Assembly: GCF_026624755.1 (NCBI RefSeq)
Contig: NZ_JAPMXC010000002.1
Coordinates: 1 to 64,000 of the forward strand
Length of the DNA stretch: 64,000 nt
From: Robbsia betulipollinis
Lineage (GTDB): Bacteria; Pseudomonadota; Gammaproteobacteria; Burkholderiales; Burkholderiaceae
Reading direction: 5' to 3'
Shown: in pieces, positions 1 to 9,300 of the stretch
Position numbering within the stretch: the first letter of the stretch is position 1
How the letters are laid out: each line of letters opens with the position of its first letter
Notes under the pieces: model-generated
Told to the model about the DNA's origin: nothing
Database searches by the model: none
The model's input: the letters and a program-made list of their open reading frames with translations, nothing else
Program-made: the position numbers and the translations under genes

Positions 1-236
1 AGCCCGGCTGAGACGCTGCGCGAGATCTCTTCACGTTCACTCAATGTCAATGCCCACGACGATCGCTTACGCGCAGCAGGGGTATATCCTCCGCATAGCC
101 GGATCACGCCGTAAATTGATCCCGCTGGCTTGCCTAGCGCCCGTCCGATGCCGAGAAACGATTCACCTGCCCGCCACCGCCGCCACACTTCCGCCTTGCC
201 TTCTATCGGCAAACCAGGCCGTCCCATTTGTGCCAT
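1..236 (-). CDS. IS30-family transposase, N-terminal part (cut by window edge)
   Basis: On the minus strand an ATG at 236 opens a frame without stops to the window edge, about 78 residues. The product begins MAQMGRPGLPIEGKAEVWRR and continues with a helix-turn-helix-like stretch (ESFLGIGRALGKPAGSIYGV) and LTLSEREEISRSVSAG, the typical N-terminus of IS30-family transposases, which cut and join the element's DNA. The catalytic DDE core would lie left of the window and cannot be judged. The start is set by the conserved MGRPG sequence and a purine-rich GGGAGGG just upstream. It sits in the disrupted end of an IS3-type orfA, so this element arrived second. Confidence 0.8.
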   Translation of the reverse strand, partial: MAQMGRPGLPIEGKAEVWRRWRAGESFLGIGRALGKPAGSIYGVIRLCGGYTPAARKRSSWALTLSEREEISRSVSAG

Positions 237-297
237 TCGTCAACCCTCCCTTATTCGATATTAATAGGAAGGTGTTGCAACGACCCGTTGAACGTGC
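1..297 (-). mobile_element. IS30-type insertion sequence, partial
   Basis: The end of the element lies near 290-300, judged from where the neighbouring IS3-type reading frame loses its conserved sequence. The terminal stretch on the minus strand contains GTTCAACGGGTCGTTGCAAC, which resembles IS30-family terminal repeats. The exact terminal base and the target duplication cannot be fixed because the other end is outside the window. Confidence 0.6.
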
Positions 298-302
298 CAT
301 CC

Positions 303-781
303 AATTTTTTTAGATATGCATTCTCCATCCGAAGCTGATTCAATTCGGCTATCAAGTCTTCTTTTGAACGAGCTACATCCGACTCCTGCGCACGTTCAGG
401 CAGCACCAACGGTTTTTTCATCGCTTTCTTGCGTCTTTCGGTGATATATGGCTCCAACGCGCCGACGCCCCCTGCGTCGTAGGCGCGCTCCCAGTCACGA
501 ATGATATTAAACCGTCGAACATTAAACAACGCCGCAGCTTGGCGATCTGACAGTCGCTCCGCGCGCTTCCGCAACACCACCGCTAGCTTGAATTCAGCAC
601 TGTATCGCTGTCGCGGCTTGGTTTGTACTCCTGCGGCACCATGTTCGCGGTAGCCTGCCACCCATTGCCGCAGCGATGTGAAATCCACGCCGTGACGCAG
701 CGCAACGGCTCTCATCCCGGCTGACCCTGAACAGTAATCGACCGCTACGGCCACCTTCTGCTCGTCTGTATATTTGCTCAT
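303..781 (-). pseudogene. IS3-family transposase orfA, truncated
   Basis: Starts at ATG 781 behind a strong GGGGGG ribosome site. The product carries two helix-turn-helix segments (about residues 1-55, beginning MSKYTDEQKVAVAVDYCSG, and about 60-110, RYSAEFKLAVVLRKRAERLS) and the late orfA hallmark ENAYLKKLD. The codons for LKKLD contain the A-rich slip site at which IS3 elements normally frameshift into orfB. Directly after LKKLD the similarity stops and the frame runs into IS30-type sequence until a stop near 251. No functional transposase can be made from this copy. Confidence 0.8.
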
Positions 782-796
782 TTCCCCCCCAAGGTA

Positions 797-821
797 TGTC
801 CAACTTCTTGGGGTCAGTTCA
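797..821 (-). repeat. Terminal inverted repeat of the IS3-type element
   Basis: Read on the minus strand the segment starts TGAACTGACCCCAAGAAGTT, the usual form of IS3-family ends (TG start, CCCCAAG core). It lies 15 bases upstream of orfA and marks the outer boundary of the element. Confidence 0.7.
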
Positions 822-924
822 CTGATCGTGGACACGTATGCTCTTACACTTTCGAGCGCGATGCCAGATGGGATCACCGGCCGCTTACGCACGAGCCACG
901 TTCCGCACGGTAAAGAAAACCATG

Positions 925-956
925 TGTCGACCGTTCATCTTGCATGTCGACCGTTC
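925..956. repeat. Two direct repeats TGTCGACCGTTC, 20 bp apart
   Basis: TGTCGACCGTTC occurs at 925-936 and again at 945-956. The 20-bp period puts both copies on nearly the same helix face, as in a regulator binding site. The repeats lie 124 bp upstream of the small membrane protein gene at 1080. The rest of 822-1079 shows no gene. Confidence 0.6.
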
Positions 957-1079
957 GTCAGATGGTCGAAGAATATCTTGAAAAACTTCGGTTTAGATAT
1001 TGCTTAGCGCGAGCGTTTTGCTAATCTGGGTACATCGGTGCTGCACGACGCGACACCAGAAACCAACCGGAGATTCACT

Positions 1080-1295
1080 ATGAACGCCATCGCAAAACGC
1101 TTCAACAACGCTACGTTCTTCACCGTCGTTATGCTCATCGTGTTTTTGATCAACGCTGTATGTGGCTCGCGTTTCGTATGGTCCGCTGCGCAACACCACA
1201 ACATACCCTTGGTCATGCTCGGCTTGCTCGGTGTTTCGTTTTTTGCTTCGACCGCTGGGTACATGACGCCGGAGTTGTTTGATAAATCGAAATGA
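1080..1295 (+). CDS. Small two-helix membrane protein, unknown function
   Basis: A 71-residue product with two hydrophobic segments, about residues 13-31 (TFFTVVMLIVFLINAVC) and 42-60 (IPLVMLGLLGVSFFASTAGY), predicting a small inner-membrane protein. The start at ATG 1080 is chosen over an upstream in-frame start because a GGAG ribosome site precedes it and the sequence before it is not hydrophobic. It is followed after 62 bases by a helix-turn-helix protein gene on the same strand, and both belong to the mobile element. I do not recognise the family. Confidence 0.6.
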   Translation: MNAIAKRFNNATFFTVVMLIVFLINAVCGSRFVWSAAQHHNIPLVMLGLLGVSFFASTAGYMTPELFDKSK

Positions 1296-1357
1296 GTCCA
1301 ACAACAAGCGGTGACTTCTTCAAACGGGTCACCGATTCCACCAAGGGGGGAACAAGG

Positions 1358-1726
1358 ATGTCGCGCGAACCAGAACCGATCGAAGGGTGCATAACGTTGC
1401 GGGAAGCGACGCACTACCTGGGGTATAAGAACGTCTCCACCACATGGAGACGGATCGAGGCTGGCCAGCTCAACGCGAAGTTGGTCAAGCAATGCTTCTA
1501 CGTCACCATCGCGGAGCTTGACCGGTTTATCAACGAACGGTCTAACACGTCCACCGTGGGTCTTATCGAGGCAGCGCGTATCGTGGGCGTTGCTCACACC
1601 ACGGTCGTACGGCGGGCAACGCAGGGGAAAATCCCTGCGACGAAAAACGAACAAGGCTTCTGGGTATTCAAGCGGAGCGATCTGAAACCCATGTCTGCAA
1701 AGAAGAGCAAGAGGGGAAAGGTGTGA
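1358..1726 (+). CDS. Protein with two excisionase-like helix-turn-helix units
   Basis: The 122-residue product contains two similar DNA-binding units of the MerR/excisionase type. Unit one, about residues 10-60, has ITLREATHYLGYKNVSTTWR and a YVTIAELDRFI wing. Unit two, about 65-112, has LIEAARIVGVAHTTVVRRAT followed by a FWVFKRSDL wing. ATG 1358 is chosen because AAGGGGGGAACAAGG lies just upstream; an earlier in-frame start would add 22 unconserved residues. A role in gene control or excision of the element is an inference. A GC hairpin follows at 1745. Confidence 0.65.
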   Translation: MSREPEPIEGCITLREATHYLGYKNVSTTWRRIEAGQLNAKLVKQCFYVTIAELDRFINERSNTSTVGLIEAARIVGVAHTTVVRRATQGKIPATKNEQGFWVFKRSDLKPMSAKKSKRGKV

Positions 1727-1744
1727 GAGGTATGTGTACAGATA

Positions 1745-1763
1745 TGCGGGGGTTCCCCCCGCA
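1745..1763 (+). terminator. GC-rich hairpin, terminator-like
   Basis: TGCGGGGG and CCCCCGCA form an 8-bp perfect stem with a 3-base loop, 19 bases after the helix-turn-helix gene stop. There is no run of T after it, so it may be a weak or factor-dependent terminator. Confidence 0.4.
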
Positions 1764-2027
1764 CCCCCATGAGCTTGCCAATGTAGCGAGAGGTTTTCCG
1801 TTTGGCGTGACGGCTTTGCTCGACGAATCATCACCGGCGCCTCCGCTGTACAAAAATCGACAAGCATGTGTCCCCAAGTCGTAACTGCATTGCACCGGAT
1901 CGTCCAAGTAACCGTCATCGTCACACCTTGATGCTCCACAACCAGCAACACCGCAGCGCCTCCCTCGCTTCAAACCACCCCGGCGTTCCGCCTCGGCACC
2001 CGGCACCATCGCACCACAACGCATCGC

Positions 2028-2207
2028 ATGACATATGCATACCGGTAACAGGTCTCGCATCGACGCTGCGCTGTCGTTCCAGTTGAGCGTGATTTGCACA
2101 CACCGAACACCCACGTCGAATGCAAGGCGCACAGCGTGACCATCCGAACGCTTCGCGCATTGATCCGATCGTCGCTTTGCACATCATGACAAATGCATAC
2201 CGGTAAC
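2028..2207. repeat. Pair of 22-bp direct repeats (iteron-like)
   Basis: Copies at 2028-2049 and 2186-2207 share ATGACA, then T or A, then ATGCATACCGGTAAC, 21 of 22 identical. Each includes the palindromes ATGCAT and ACCGGT. A degenerate third copy (ATGACATGCGCGGTAAC) lies at 2360-2376. Confidence 0.65.
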
Positions 2208-2657
2208 GGCAGGTGACGCCGACGCGTGGCGTACGTCACCGGCATGCACGGGTCTCTTCCAACTCCATGGTCGGACCGCGCGCAGCAAGCAAGGTGACGG
2301 CATGGACGGCGCGGAACGGTGAGGACGTTCTGCTTCGCTTCGTCCACAACAACGTGGGCATGACATGCGCGGTAACGCTTGGCGTTTCATTGCTCGCGCA
2401 CGTCACAGAAACGTCAACGGCGCATGGCACACATCGACGTGGGTGGGGCGTTCCGTCGATGAGCAATGCTCCCTCTGTTCAAACGGTGAAGCGTTCGTCG
2501 AGACAGAGGGCGAGGCGGTGAAGCGGGTGAGGCTAGAGGTGATGTGCTTCGCACATGGGAGGGTGTCCGGGGGTTTTGCTTGTTCCTTTTTGTCGCTGAC
2601 TGAAACGGCGAGGTCATCGCAGGAACGTCAAAAACCAACCCGAGTCACCACAGACCT

Positions 2658-2695
2658 GTCTCACCTTCGGTGGTTAAAAACGCCTCCGGTGAGAC
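2658..2695. other. Candidate origin of transfer (oriT) inverted repeat
   Basis: GTCTCACC (2658-2665) and GGTGAGAC (2688-2695) are perfect 8-base inverted arms around a 22-base centre. The site is about 200 bp upstream of the TrwA-like, TrwB-like and TrwC-like genes, the position of oriT in R388-type plasmids. The nick site itself is not identified. Confidence 0.4.
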
Positions 2696-2891
2696 GGCGT
2701 CAAAGCACCATCCAGCAAGGCGCAGACGCTTTAAGCAAAGTCTAAGCCCCCATCCATTCCAAGCCATCCAGACCCACGTCGGGCCTGGCTCACAGTGCTT
2801 AAACATTTTCGCCGTACCCTCTTGCGTACCTCCCGAGACTTGCTATGTTGATCTGAGCAGCATTGCTCGCGTCACATTAACGGAGGAGACC

Positions 2892-3329
2892 ATGCCAAAA
2901 AACAGAGAAGCACGTCGTAGCACGATCGGGCTGTCTGTGACACCGCAGGAGAAGGAACGCGTCGAGGACCGCTTTCGCGAAAGCAACGCGTCGAGCATGT
3001 CCGAATATTTGTACAACCTGGTGTTCGGCGTGTTCCATGGCGTGGATCAGATCGACGAGGAGCGGATCCGTTGGATAGCCGAAATGCGTATTCTGGGGCA
3101 ACAGTTGCTCGTTGACGCGCAGGCCGATCGCCTTCCGTTTGAAACGAAGCTTGGAGCGTTCCAAACGGAACTCGAAAAGTTTCTTTTCAAACAGCAGGTC
3201 AACGAGGAGCGGTTGCAACGGCAAATCAGTGACGCGATCAAAGAGCGGTCCAGAATCGAGCAGGAAATGAACGACAAGCTCGAGACCCTGATCGGCATTG
3301 TCTACGAAGCCACGGGTAAGCCTGCCTAA
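2892..3329 (+). CDS. Ribbon-helix-helix mobilization accessory protein (TrwA/MobC-like)
   Basis: A 145-residue protein. The N-terminal 45 residues (STIGLSVTPQEKERVEDRF, then SSMSEYLYNLV) fit a ribbon-helix-helix DNA-binding fold. Residues about 70-140 are highly charged and probably a coiled coil (ERLQRQISDAIKERSRIEQE). Such proteins bind oriT and help load the relaxase. The start at 2892 follows the near-ideal ribosome site CGGAGGAGAC. The order accessory protein, coupling ATPase, relaxase matches trwA-trwB-trwC of R388, which is the main ground for the role; the sequence alone would only give a DNA-binding protein. Confidence 0.65.
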   Translation: MPKNREARRSTIGLSVTPQEKERVEDRFRESNASSMSEYLYNLVFGVFHGVDQIDEERIRWIAEMRILGQQLLVDAQADRLPFETKLGAFQTELEKFLFKQQVNEERLQRQISDAIKERSRIEQEMNDKLETLIGIVYEATGKPA

Positions 3330-3333
3330 CACG

Positions 3334-3780
3334 ATGGAGTACAGCATGAACCTCATGTTCTGGACGCAGCCGAAGGAAGACATCGATCCCCCAACGGATT
3401 ACGAGAGCCCGTCGTTGATCGACTTGAAAGACGAGTTGCGAAACGAGTGGTACAGCGCGCCTGAGAAGCGAACGCACGAACTGCGCGTATTGCGTCGCTT
3501 GCTGCGTCACCCGCCGAACGCACGGCTGCGCTTGCAGGTTTTCGTGACCCTCGACGAGGAACATCGGCTTGTTCGAACCGATCGTGCACGGCTGGAGCGA
3601 TCAAGAGCGTTTTTCAGGGCCTTGCCCGCCGAAATGTTCGAGCCGTGCCCTCGGCCGGCTTCATGGCGCCCACCGACGTTTCGCGAGCGCTTTATGGACA
3701 CCTTGCCGTACATCCTTCTTTGGGGTGGCGGATTTCTGTTCTTCATGACCCTTGTCATTTACGTTAATCCCAACCCGTAA
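3334..3780 (+). CDS. Tail-anchored small membrane protein in the transfer operon, unknown function
   Basis: About 148 residues, mostly charged and arginine-rich, ending in one hydrophobic segment (TLPYILLWGGGFLFFMTLVI) close to the C-terminus, so probably tail-anchored in the inner membrane. ATG 3334 lies 4 bases after the preceding stop; ATG 3346 is an alternative start. It sits between the accessory protein and the coupling protein and is probably co-transcribed with them. I do not recognise a family. A link to the coupling protein is an inference from position only. Confidence 0.55.
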   Translation: MEYSMNLMFWTQPKEDIDPPTDYESPSLIDLKDELRNEWYSAPEKRTHELRVLRRLLRHPPNARLRLQVFVTLDEEHRLVRTDRARLERSRAFFRALPAEMFEPCPRPASWRPPTFRERFMDTLPYILLWGGGFLFFMTLVIYVNPNP

Positions 3781-3844
3781 GCCATTGCCATACGCAACTG
3801 TTTCGCTACGTTGGCTTGAAAAACATGCATATAGAGAGGGGACC

Positions 3845-6301
3845 ATGACCAAACCGATCCGCAACGCGCTGTTTTCAGTTCCGAAGGACCTCGACAGCGA
3901 CGAGCCGTTTCGCCTCGTCGGTTCCGCTTTTGTCACAGGTGCTATCGTCGGGTCGATGGTCGCCGCGGGCGCGTTTGTCTTGGAATGGTTGGCCGCCGGA
4001 CGGACGGGTTCCCTCGGTGGCGTGACGAGTAGCTTCGGTTTGGGCATGCATGCTCGGTACAGCATGGAAGTGTTGGCGAACGCGGTGATGCGCAAACGTC
4101 CGTTCGCGGATGACGTCGGGGCTTACAAGGCATGGCTCGCAACGCTGCCGTTCATGGTCGTGAAAGGCAAAGCCGTGCTTGCAGGGCTGTTCGGTATGGG
4201 CATCGCGGCACTCGTCGGACGGTCGATGTGGAGTCCAGTGAGCAACGTCAAGCACGTGAAGGGCACGCAACTGCACAGTGGACCGGACGCGTTGAAACGT
4301 GCCGATGCTGCCATCAAGAAGCTGAACAAGGGCAACGCGCCGTTCCTTCCCCTTCATCCTTCGTTGACGTGGTTGTCAGAACAGGTCTGGTCCCGGTCGT
4401 CGGTGGTCTTCGGTTCCGCCGGTGCTGGCAAGTCGGCGATTCTTGCCAATATTGTTTACCACTCGCAGGAAGCCAATCACCACATGGTGGTGCTCGACGT
4501 GAAAGGCACTCAGGCCTGGGTCCTGACCGAAATCAACCGTCGTCTCGGTCGTTCCTCAAAGAACGTCGCTGTCATCTCCCCATTTTGCGACTCGGATGCG
4601 GTGCCGGACATCGGTCGGGACTTGATCCGAGACGAGGACGCCACCGTCTTCGCCGCCGCCATGGTCCCAGAGTCCAAAGATCCGATGTGGTCCGCCGGCG
4701 CGCGTGCGGTCCTGCGCGTCGTCGTTCTGTCGCTCATTCACGAATACCGGGCCGCGAAGAAGAAGGCGAAAGAGGAAGGCTTGCCCAAGCCGGCCCCGTG
4801 GCACTGGGGCCACCTGGCCGCACGGGTGTCCGCCGCGATGAAAGACATCCACGCCTGGGCCGAAGCTACCGACCCCATGGTGGCTCAAATCATCAAAGAT
4901 TACGAGCAAAGCGCGACGGTGCGCAGCTTTGAAATCACCATGCGGACGTTTGCCAGCGAGTCGATCGTCCCGTTGGGTAAAGCATGGGGCGACGATCCGC
5001 CTGGCGCGAAGCGCCGCCGGGTGAGTCTCCGGGCGTTCGTCGCCGGCATGGACGATCCAACAGCGACGACCCCGCGTCAACTGGTCCTGCGCAGCAATGA
5101 GGAATACGAGGCCTTAAGTCAGGGCTGGCTGCGGTACACGCTCGATTTTATTTCCAAATCGGCACTGGCGCTGCCGGACAACCCGAGCGATGGTAACGGG
5201 CGAAACCTTATTCTCTCACTCGATGAATTCCTGTCGTTGGGCAAATGGGAAAGCGTCTTGAAGACGTTGGAGAAAGGGCGTTCCAAAGGCGTCAAGTGCA
5301 TCGCCATCGCCTTCCAAACCCAGAGCGCGCTGCTCTCGTTGTACGGCGAGCACGACGCCGCACGGATCGTGGGCAACACCGGAATCAAGGTCATCGGCCT
5401 CGCGGCTGATGCATCGATCGGGTCGGAGCTAGCGGAGCCCTACGGCAACCGCACGGTCAAGGTCACGAAGTACAGCACCGGCGGCAAGCCTAGCACGGAG
5501 GAGGTGCAAGAGCCGGTTATGCGTCCCGAGCTTCTGACGTCCACGGATCGGATGGGGCCGCAGAAGAAACAGGGTAGGACGCCCGCCGGTGTGAACGCTG
5601 TCGTACGGATCGGTGACGATTTGTACCACTTGACCTGGCCGTTCGCCGACCCTGAACTTGTGCCCCGTCCTCCTCGCAAGACGTACGAGCTTGCCCGGTG
5701 GATGACCGGCGATGCCTATACCAAACTCGTGGACTACGACCCAATGCGGACTCTGTCGGACCCGATCACCCAGGCAACGGAAGAAACCGTTTCAGCGGAA
5801 AGTTCCGGGTCGTCCGGTGGCATCGCGCTCACCAAGGACCAGCCGATCGAGAAGCCTTTCAAGATCGACTTTGCTGCCGAGCACGCCAAGCGGATGGCAG
5901 CCTCCTCGACCCGTACTGTAACGGTCGAAGAAACGATCGAGGTCGACGCGCAGAAAGATTCGCCGGAGTATGTCCAGGCCACTCGCGACGCCGTGGAACT
6001 GCAACGGGCCCAGGAGCAGCGCGGCGAATGGCAGGAACAAGGCGAGCCGAGCCAAGCCGCATCGCTCGTCGGTGAAGCCATGCTCGAGAGCGTCTTCGAC
6101 AGTGCTCTGTCAGGTGCGTCCATGTTGTTCAAAGCCCTCGACCTTGCGGACGACATGCAGGCACCTTCGCGACATGTGGAGAATGCGATCGACAGCGTCG
6201 GCGAAATGCGCACGGTCACCGTCGAGCCCCCCAGGGTTCAGGAAACGGTCGTCACAAAGAAGCGAGTACCTGTGCTCGACGGTGAACGCACGAGGGTCTG
6301 A
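3845..6301 (+). CDS. Type IV coupling protein (TraD/TrwB family)
   Basis: An 818-residue conjugation ATPase that links the relaxase-DNA complex to a type IV secretion channel. Two N-terminal membrane segments are visible (about residues 20-42 and 95-115). Walker A is GSAGAGKSA at about residue 190 and Walker B is LILSLDEF at about 455, followed by the family's RSKGVKCIAIAFQTQ region. The last 200 residues are acidic and low in complexity. ATG 3845 is chosen for its GAGAGGGG ribosome site. It lies in the transfer operon just ahead of the MobF relaxase gene. No VirB channel genes are in the window, so the element may rely on another system. Confidence 0.88.
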   Translation: MTKPIRNALFSVPKDLDSDEPFRLVGSAFVTGAIVGSMVAAGAFVLEWLAAGRTGSLGGVTSSFGLGMHARYSMEVLANAVMRKRPFADDVGAYKAWLATLPFMVVKGKAVLAGLFGMGIAALVGRSMWSPVSNVKHVKGTQLHSGPDALKRADAAIKKLNKGNAPFLPLHPSLTWLSEQVWSRSSVVFGSAGAGKSAILANIVYHSQEANHHMVVLDVKGTQAWVLTEINRRLGRSSKNVAVISPFCDSDAVPDIGRDLIRDEDATVFAAAMVPESKDPMWSAGARAVLRVVVLSLIHEYRAAKKKAKEEGLPKPAPWHWGHLAARVSAAMKDIHAWAEATDPMVAQIIKDYEQSATVRSFEITMRTFASESIVPLGKAWGDDPPGAKRRRVSLRAFVAGMDDPTATTPRQLVLRSNEEYEALSQGWLRYTLDFISKSALALPDNPSDGNGRNLILSLDEFLSLGKWESVLKTLEKGRSKGVKCIAIAFQTQSALLSLYGEHDAARIVGNTGIKVIGLAADASIGSELAEPYGNRTVKVTKYSTGGKPSTEEVQEPVMRPELLTSTDRMGPQKKQGRTPAGVNAVVRIGDDLYHLTWPFADPELVPRPPRKTYELARWMTGDAYTKLVDYDPMRTLSDPITQATEETVSAESSGSSGGIALTKDQPIEKPFKIDFAAEHAKRMAASSTRTVTVEETIEVDAQKDSPEYVQATRDAVELQRAQEQRGEWQEQGEPSQAASLVGEAMLESVFDSALSGASMLFKALDLADDMQAPSRHVENAIDSVGEMRTVTVEPPRVQETVVTKKRVPVLDGERTRV

Positions 6302-6378
6302 GGCTTGACGGAAACGTGCCTTGCTCTACGTTGAGGGGTGGCAAATGCCACCCTTTATTGCGAGGAGGAGACCCACAA

Positions 6379-9300
6379 ATGATGACGCGAACGGTGATCA
6401 ACAAAGGAGTTTTAGCTTATTTAGGTCAGATTGAGTACTACCGAGACGCAACAAGCGGAAAAGAATACGCGCCGACCCGTTGGCGCGGTGCGGGTGCCGA
6501 GGCCCTTGGGCTGAAAGGCGCGGTCGATTTCGACGATTTTGCAAACGCCATCGAAGGTCGAGGTCCTGATGGCAAGGCCCTTGTGCAGAACGCTGGCCGG
6601 GAGGGGCGGCGCATGGGGTGGGATTTGACGTTCAGTCAGGAAAAAACGCTGTCCATCCTCTTGGCCGACCCGACCACCTCGGCCGCGCTGAAAGACCAAA
6701 TCGTGGAGGCCCATCGCAACGCGGTCGATAAGGCGTTGGCGCACCTGGAAAGCTTGCTCATTGTCCGGACGGGGAGCAAGGGCACCGACCGGCACAGCGA
6801 TGTGGAGGCGGTCTTCATGCTGGTCGATCATTTTTCCTCGCGCGACCTCGATTGTCAGATTCACACCCACGCCGTCATGTCGAACATGGCCCTGTTCACC
6901 GACGCGAACGGCAAGCAGCAGTGGAACAGCATCGACGGGGCGACCATTGCAGAATACGAACATGCGATCGGGGCCATCTACCGTGCGGAGTCCGCTGCCG
7001 GCGCGCAACGCCTGGGGCTGACGGTCAACATGCACCGCGACTTGAACGCAAAGGGCCGGGAGACCGGCAAGGTGTTCTGGCGTGTTGGCGGGATCGATCA
7101 AACCACGTACGACATGTCTTCCAAGCGTACCCAGGAAATCGAAGCGTACATGCTCGCGCATCCGGGCGTGGATCGCCAAAGGGCGAACCTGGCCACGCGC
7201 AAAGATAAGGACGAGCCGACGTATGTCGAGCTGCAAGAGCAATGGGCGAAACAGCACACGGAGTTCCGCCAAGCCAACCCGCAGGCATACGGGTCGTGCA
7301 CGCAGTTGTTGGGGCCGAACGTCACGTCGAACCTCGAGCAGGACGAGCACAAGCCGCGCACCGATGCGCAAATCCTGGAAGCCTGTACGGCGAATAATGT
7401 GTTCTTCAAACGCGCCGACCTCTTGAAGAACGTGGCGCAAGAGTACGTCGGACGGCTGGACGGGGACGGAGTCATAGCAAAGACCAACGAGATTCTGGAA
7501 ACCCAATCGTTGACCCGGTACTTCGGCTTGGACAAGCACGGCCAGCACTTGTACTCGTCCATCGAGATGATGGAGCTGGAAGCTGGCATTGGGCGTGCCG
7601 CTCGTGCTCGCAAGGACGATCTGACCGTGCGCTTGACGCCTGAACAAGTCCAGGATGGGCTCGATGCGTACCATGCGAGCGCGAAGTTCCGCCTGTCCGA
7701 TGAGCAAGAAGAAGGCGTTCGGTGGGTATGCGGCGACACAGGAGGCATTGCGGCGGTCACCGGATTCGCCGGGGCCGGCAAGACCAGCAGCTTTATGGCG
7801 ACCAGGACCACGCTAGAGATGGCGGGCAAGCAAATGATTGGCGTCTCCACGTCGTGGAAGGCAGCCAAGAAACTCGAGGCCGAGACCGAGGTACAAAGCT
7901 ACTCGTCGGCGTCGCTCCTGCGATGGCTCGACAACGGCAAGATCAAGTTGGGCCAGGACAGTGTGGTGGTGTTCGACGAGGCCGGCATGGCCGGGTCGCG
8001 CACGATCGCCAAACTTCAGAAGCACGTCGACAAAGCGGGGGCTAAGCTGGTGCTCATGGGCGATTGCTTACAACTGCAACCTGTGGAGAGCGGTGCGGGG
8101 TTTCGGCTTGCGATCGACGAGATTGGCGACACGAAGCTCACGGAGATCCGCCGGCAAAAGTCCGCGCAGATGCGGGATACCGCTGGCATGTTTTACGGTC
8201 TGAACGACGGCAACGTTCCGAACGGCGCAAAGATCGCCGACCGTCTGTTCAACGACGGGCATTTCCAGATCGCTGAAACGGAGAGCGAAGCCAAGAAGCA
8301 GCTGGTCAAGGCCTACCTCGACGACCCCAAGCCGGACACCGAGAAGCTGGTGCTGGCCGGCACCCGTTCGGAGGTCAACGATTTGAATCTGGCCATTCGG
8401 GCTGGGCGCAAAGCACATGGTGAGTTGGGCAAGGACCACATCGTTCGATTGATCGTCGACGACGAGTTCCGTGACCTGACTATTTCCGTCAACGATCTTC
8501 TGACGTTCACGGAGAAAAACGAAGACCTGGGCGTCGTTAACGGCTTTTCAGGCGTTGTCACCCGGCTCGAAAAGAACCAGGCCGGCATGGGGCACAGTGT
8601 CACTCTGAAACTCCAGAGCGATATCCCGGAGGTGAACGGGCGGGAAGTCCTCGTCGACACTGCGGAATGCAAAGACCTGAATCTTGGGTATGCGATGACA
8701 ACCCACCGCAGCCAAGGGCAGGGAGTGGAATCTGTCTTTGCCTTGTTCGGCGAGGGCGGCGTCAAGATGCTGGACAACCAGTTGGGCCTGGTCAGCTTCA
8801 CACGTTCCAAGACCACCTACACGGCGTTCGGCACCGAAGAAGTTCTTCTCGGTGAAGAGGACGAGCACGGTGTTCGGCACGGTGGTGTCAAGCAACGCCT
8901 GGGCTTCGTCAATCTGAAGGAAACGACGCTGGACCGGAAGGAGGTCGAGATCCGTCCGACGCTCTCGAAGACCACGACCTTCGAAGGTGCCAAGACGTTG
9001 AACGAGCGATTGGACGACGTACTACGCCGCGGCGTTTCTCGGTCCATAGAACAAGAGCAGCAGTCGATCGCTCGTCACGCGGCGGACATCGTTCGTATGG
9101 ACCGCGAAGCCATCGCCGCGGCGGGTGAGCGTGACGCGCAAGCCATCGTGAAAGCCAGCGGCTTCGTTCGTGCAATGCCAGACCTCGTGGATGCACCCAA
9201 GACGTTCATGCGCCCGGCGGAGAAGACTCGCCGGTTGGAGCAGCAGCGACGCGAGACCACCGCACAGCTTCTCGCAGCGCAGAAGCGGGAAAGGGCTCAA

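Larger units (their letters stand above)
298..821 (-). mobile_element. IS3-family element remnant (5' part only)
   Basis: This is the left part of an IS3/IS150-type element: one terminal repeat (797-821), a ribosome site, and most of orfA. It is interrupted near 300 by the IS30-type element. The orfB transposase half is not present in the window. Confidence 0.7.
1764..2891. other. 1.1-kb non-coding region, probable transfer/replication control segment
   Basis: I see no credible gene here: the open frames lack ribosome sites and protein-like composition. The segment holds a 22-bp near-perfect direct repeat (2028-2049 and 2186-2207), a looser relative at 2360-2376, and an 8-bp inverted repeat at 2658-2695. 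It directly precedes the conjugation genes, where plasmids with the same gene order carry oriT. Confidence 0.5.

Noticed and set aside
44-313. Plus-strand open frame at the left edge
   Set aside because: It lies opposite the IS30-type transposase start and has no ribosome site; the minus-strand protein is clearly the real one.
2213-2745. Several open frames in the 1.8-2.9 kb stretch
   Set aside because: They lack ribosome sites and have Arg/His/Ser-rich shadow composition; I treat the segment as non-coding.
6421-7707. Long minus-strand frame of 428 codons inside the relaxase gene
   Set aside because: It is the mirror of a well-supported MobF gene and has no family features.
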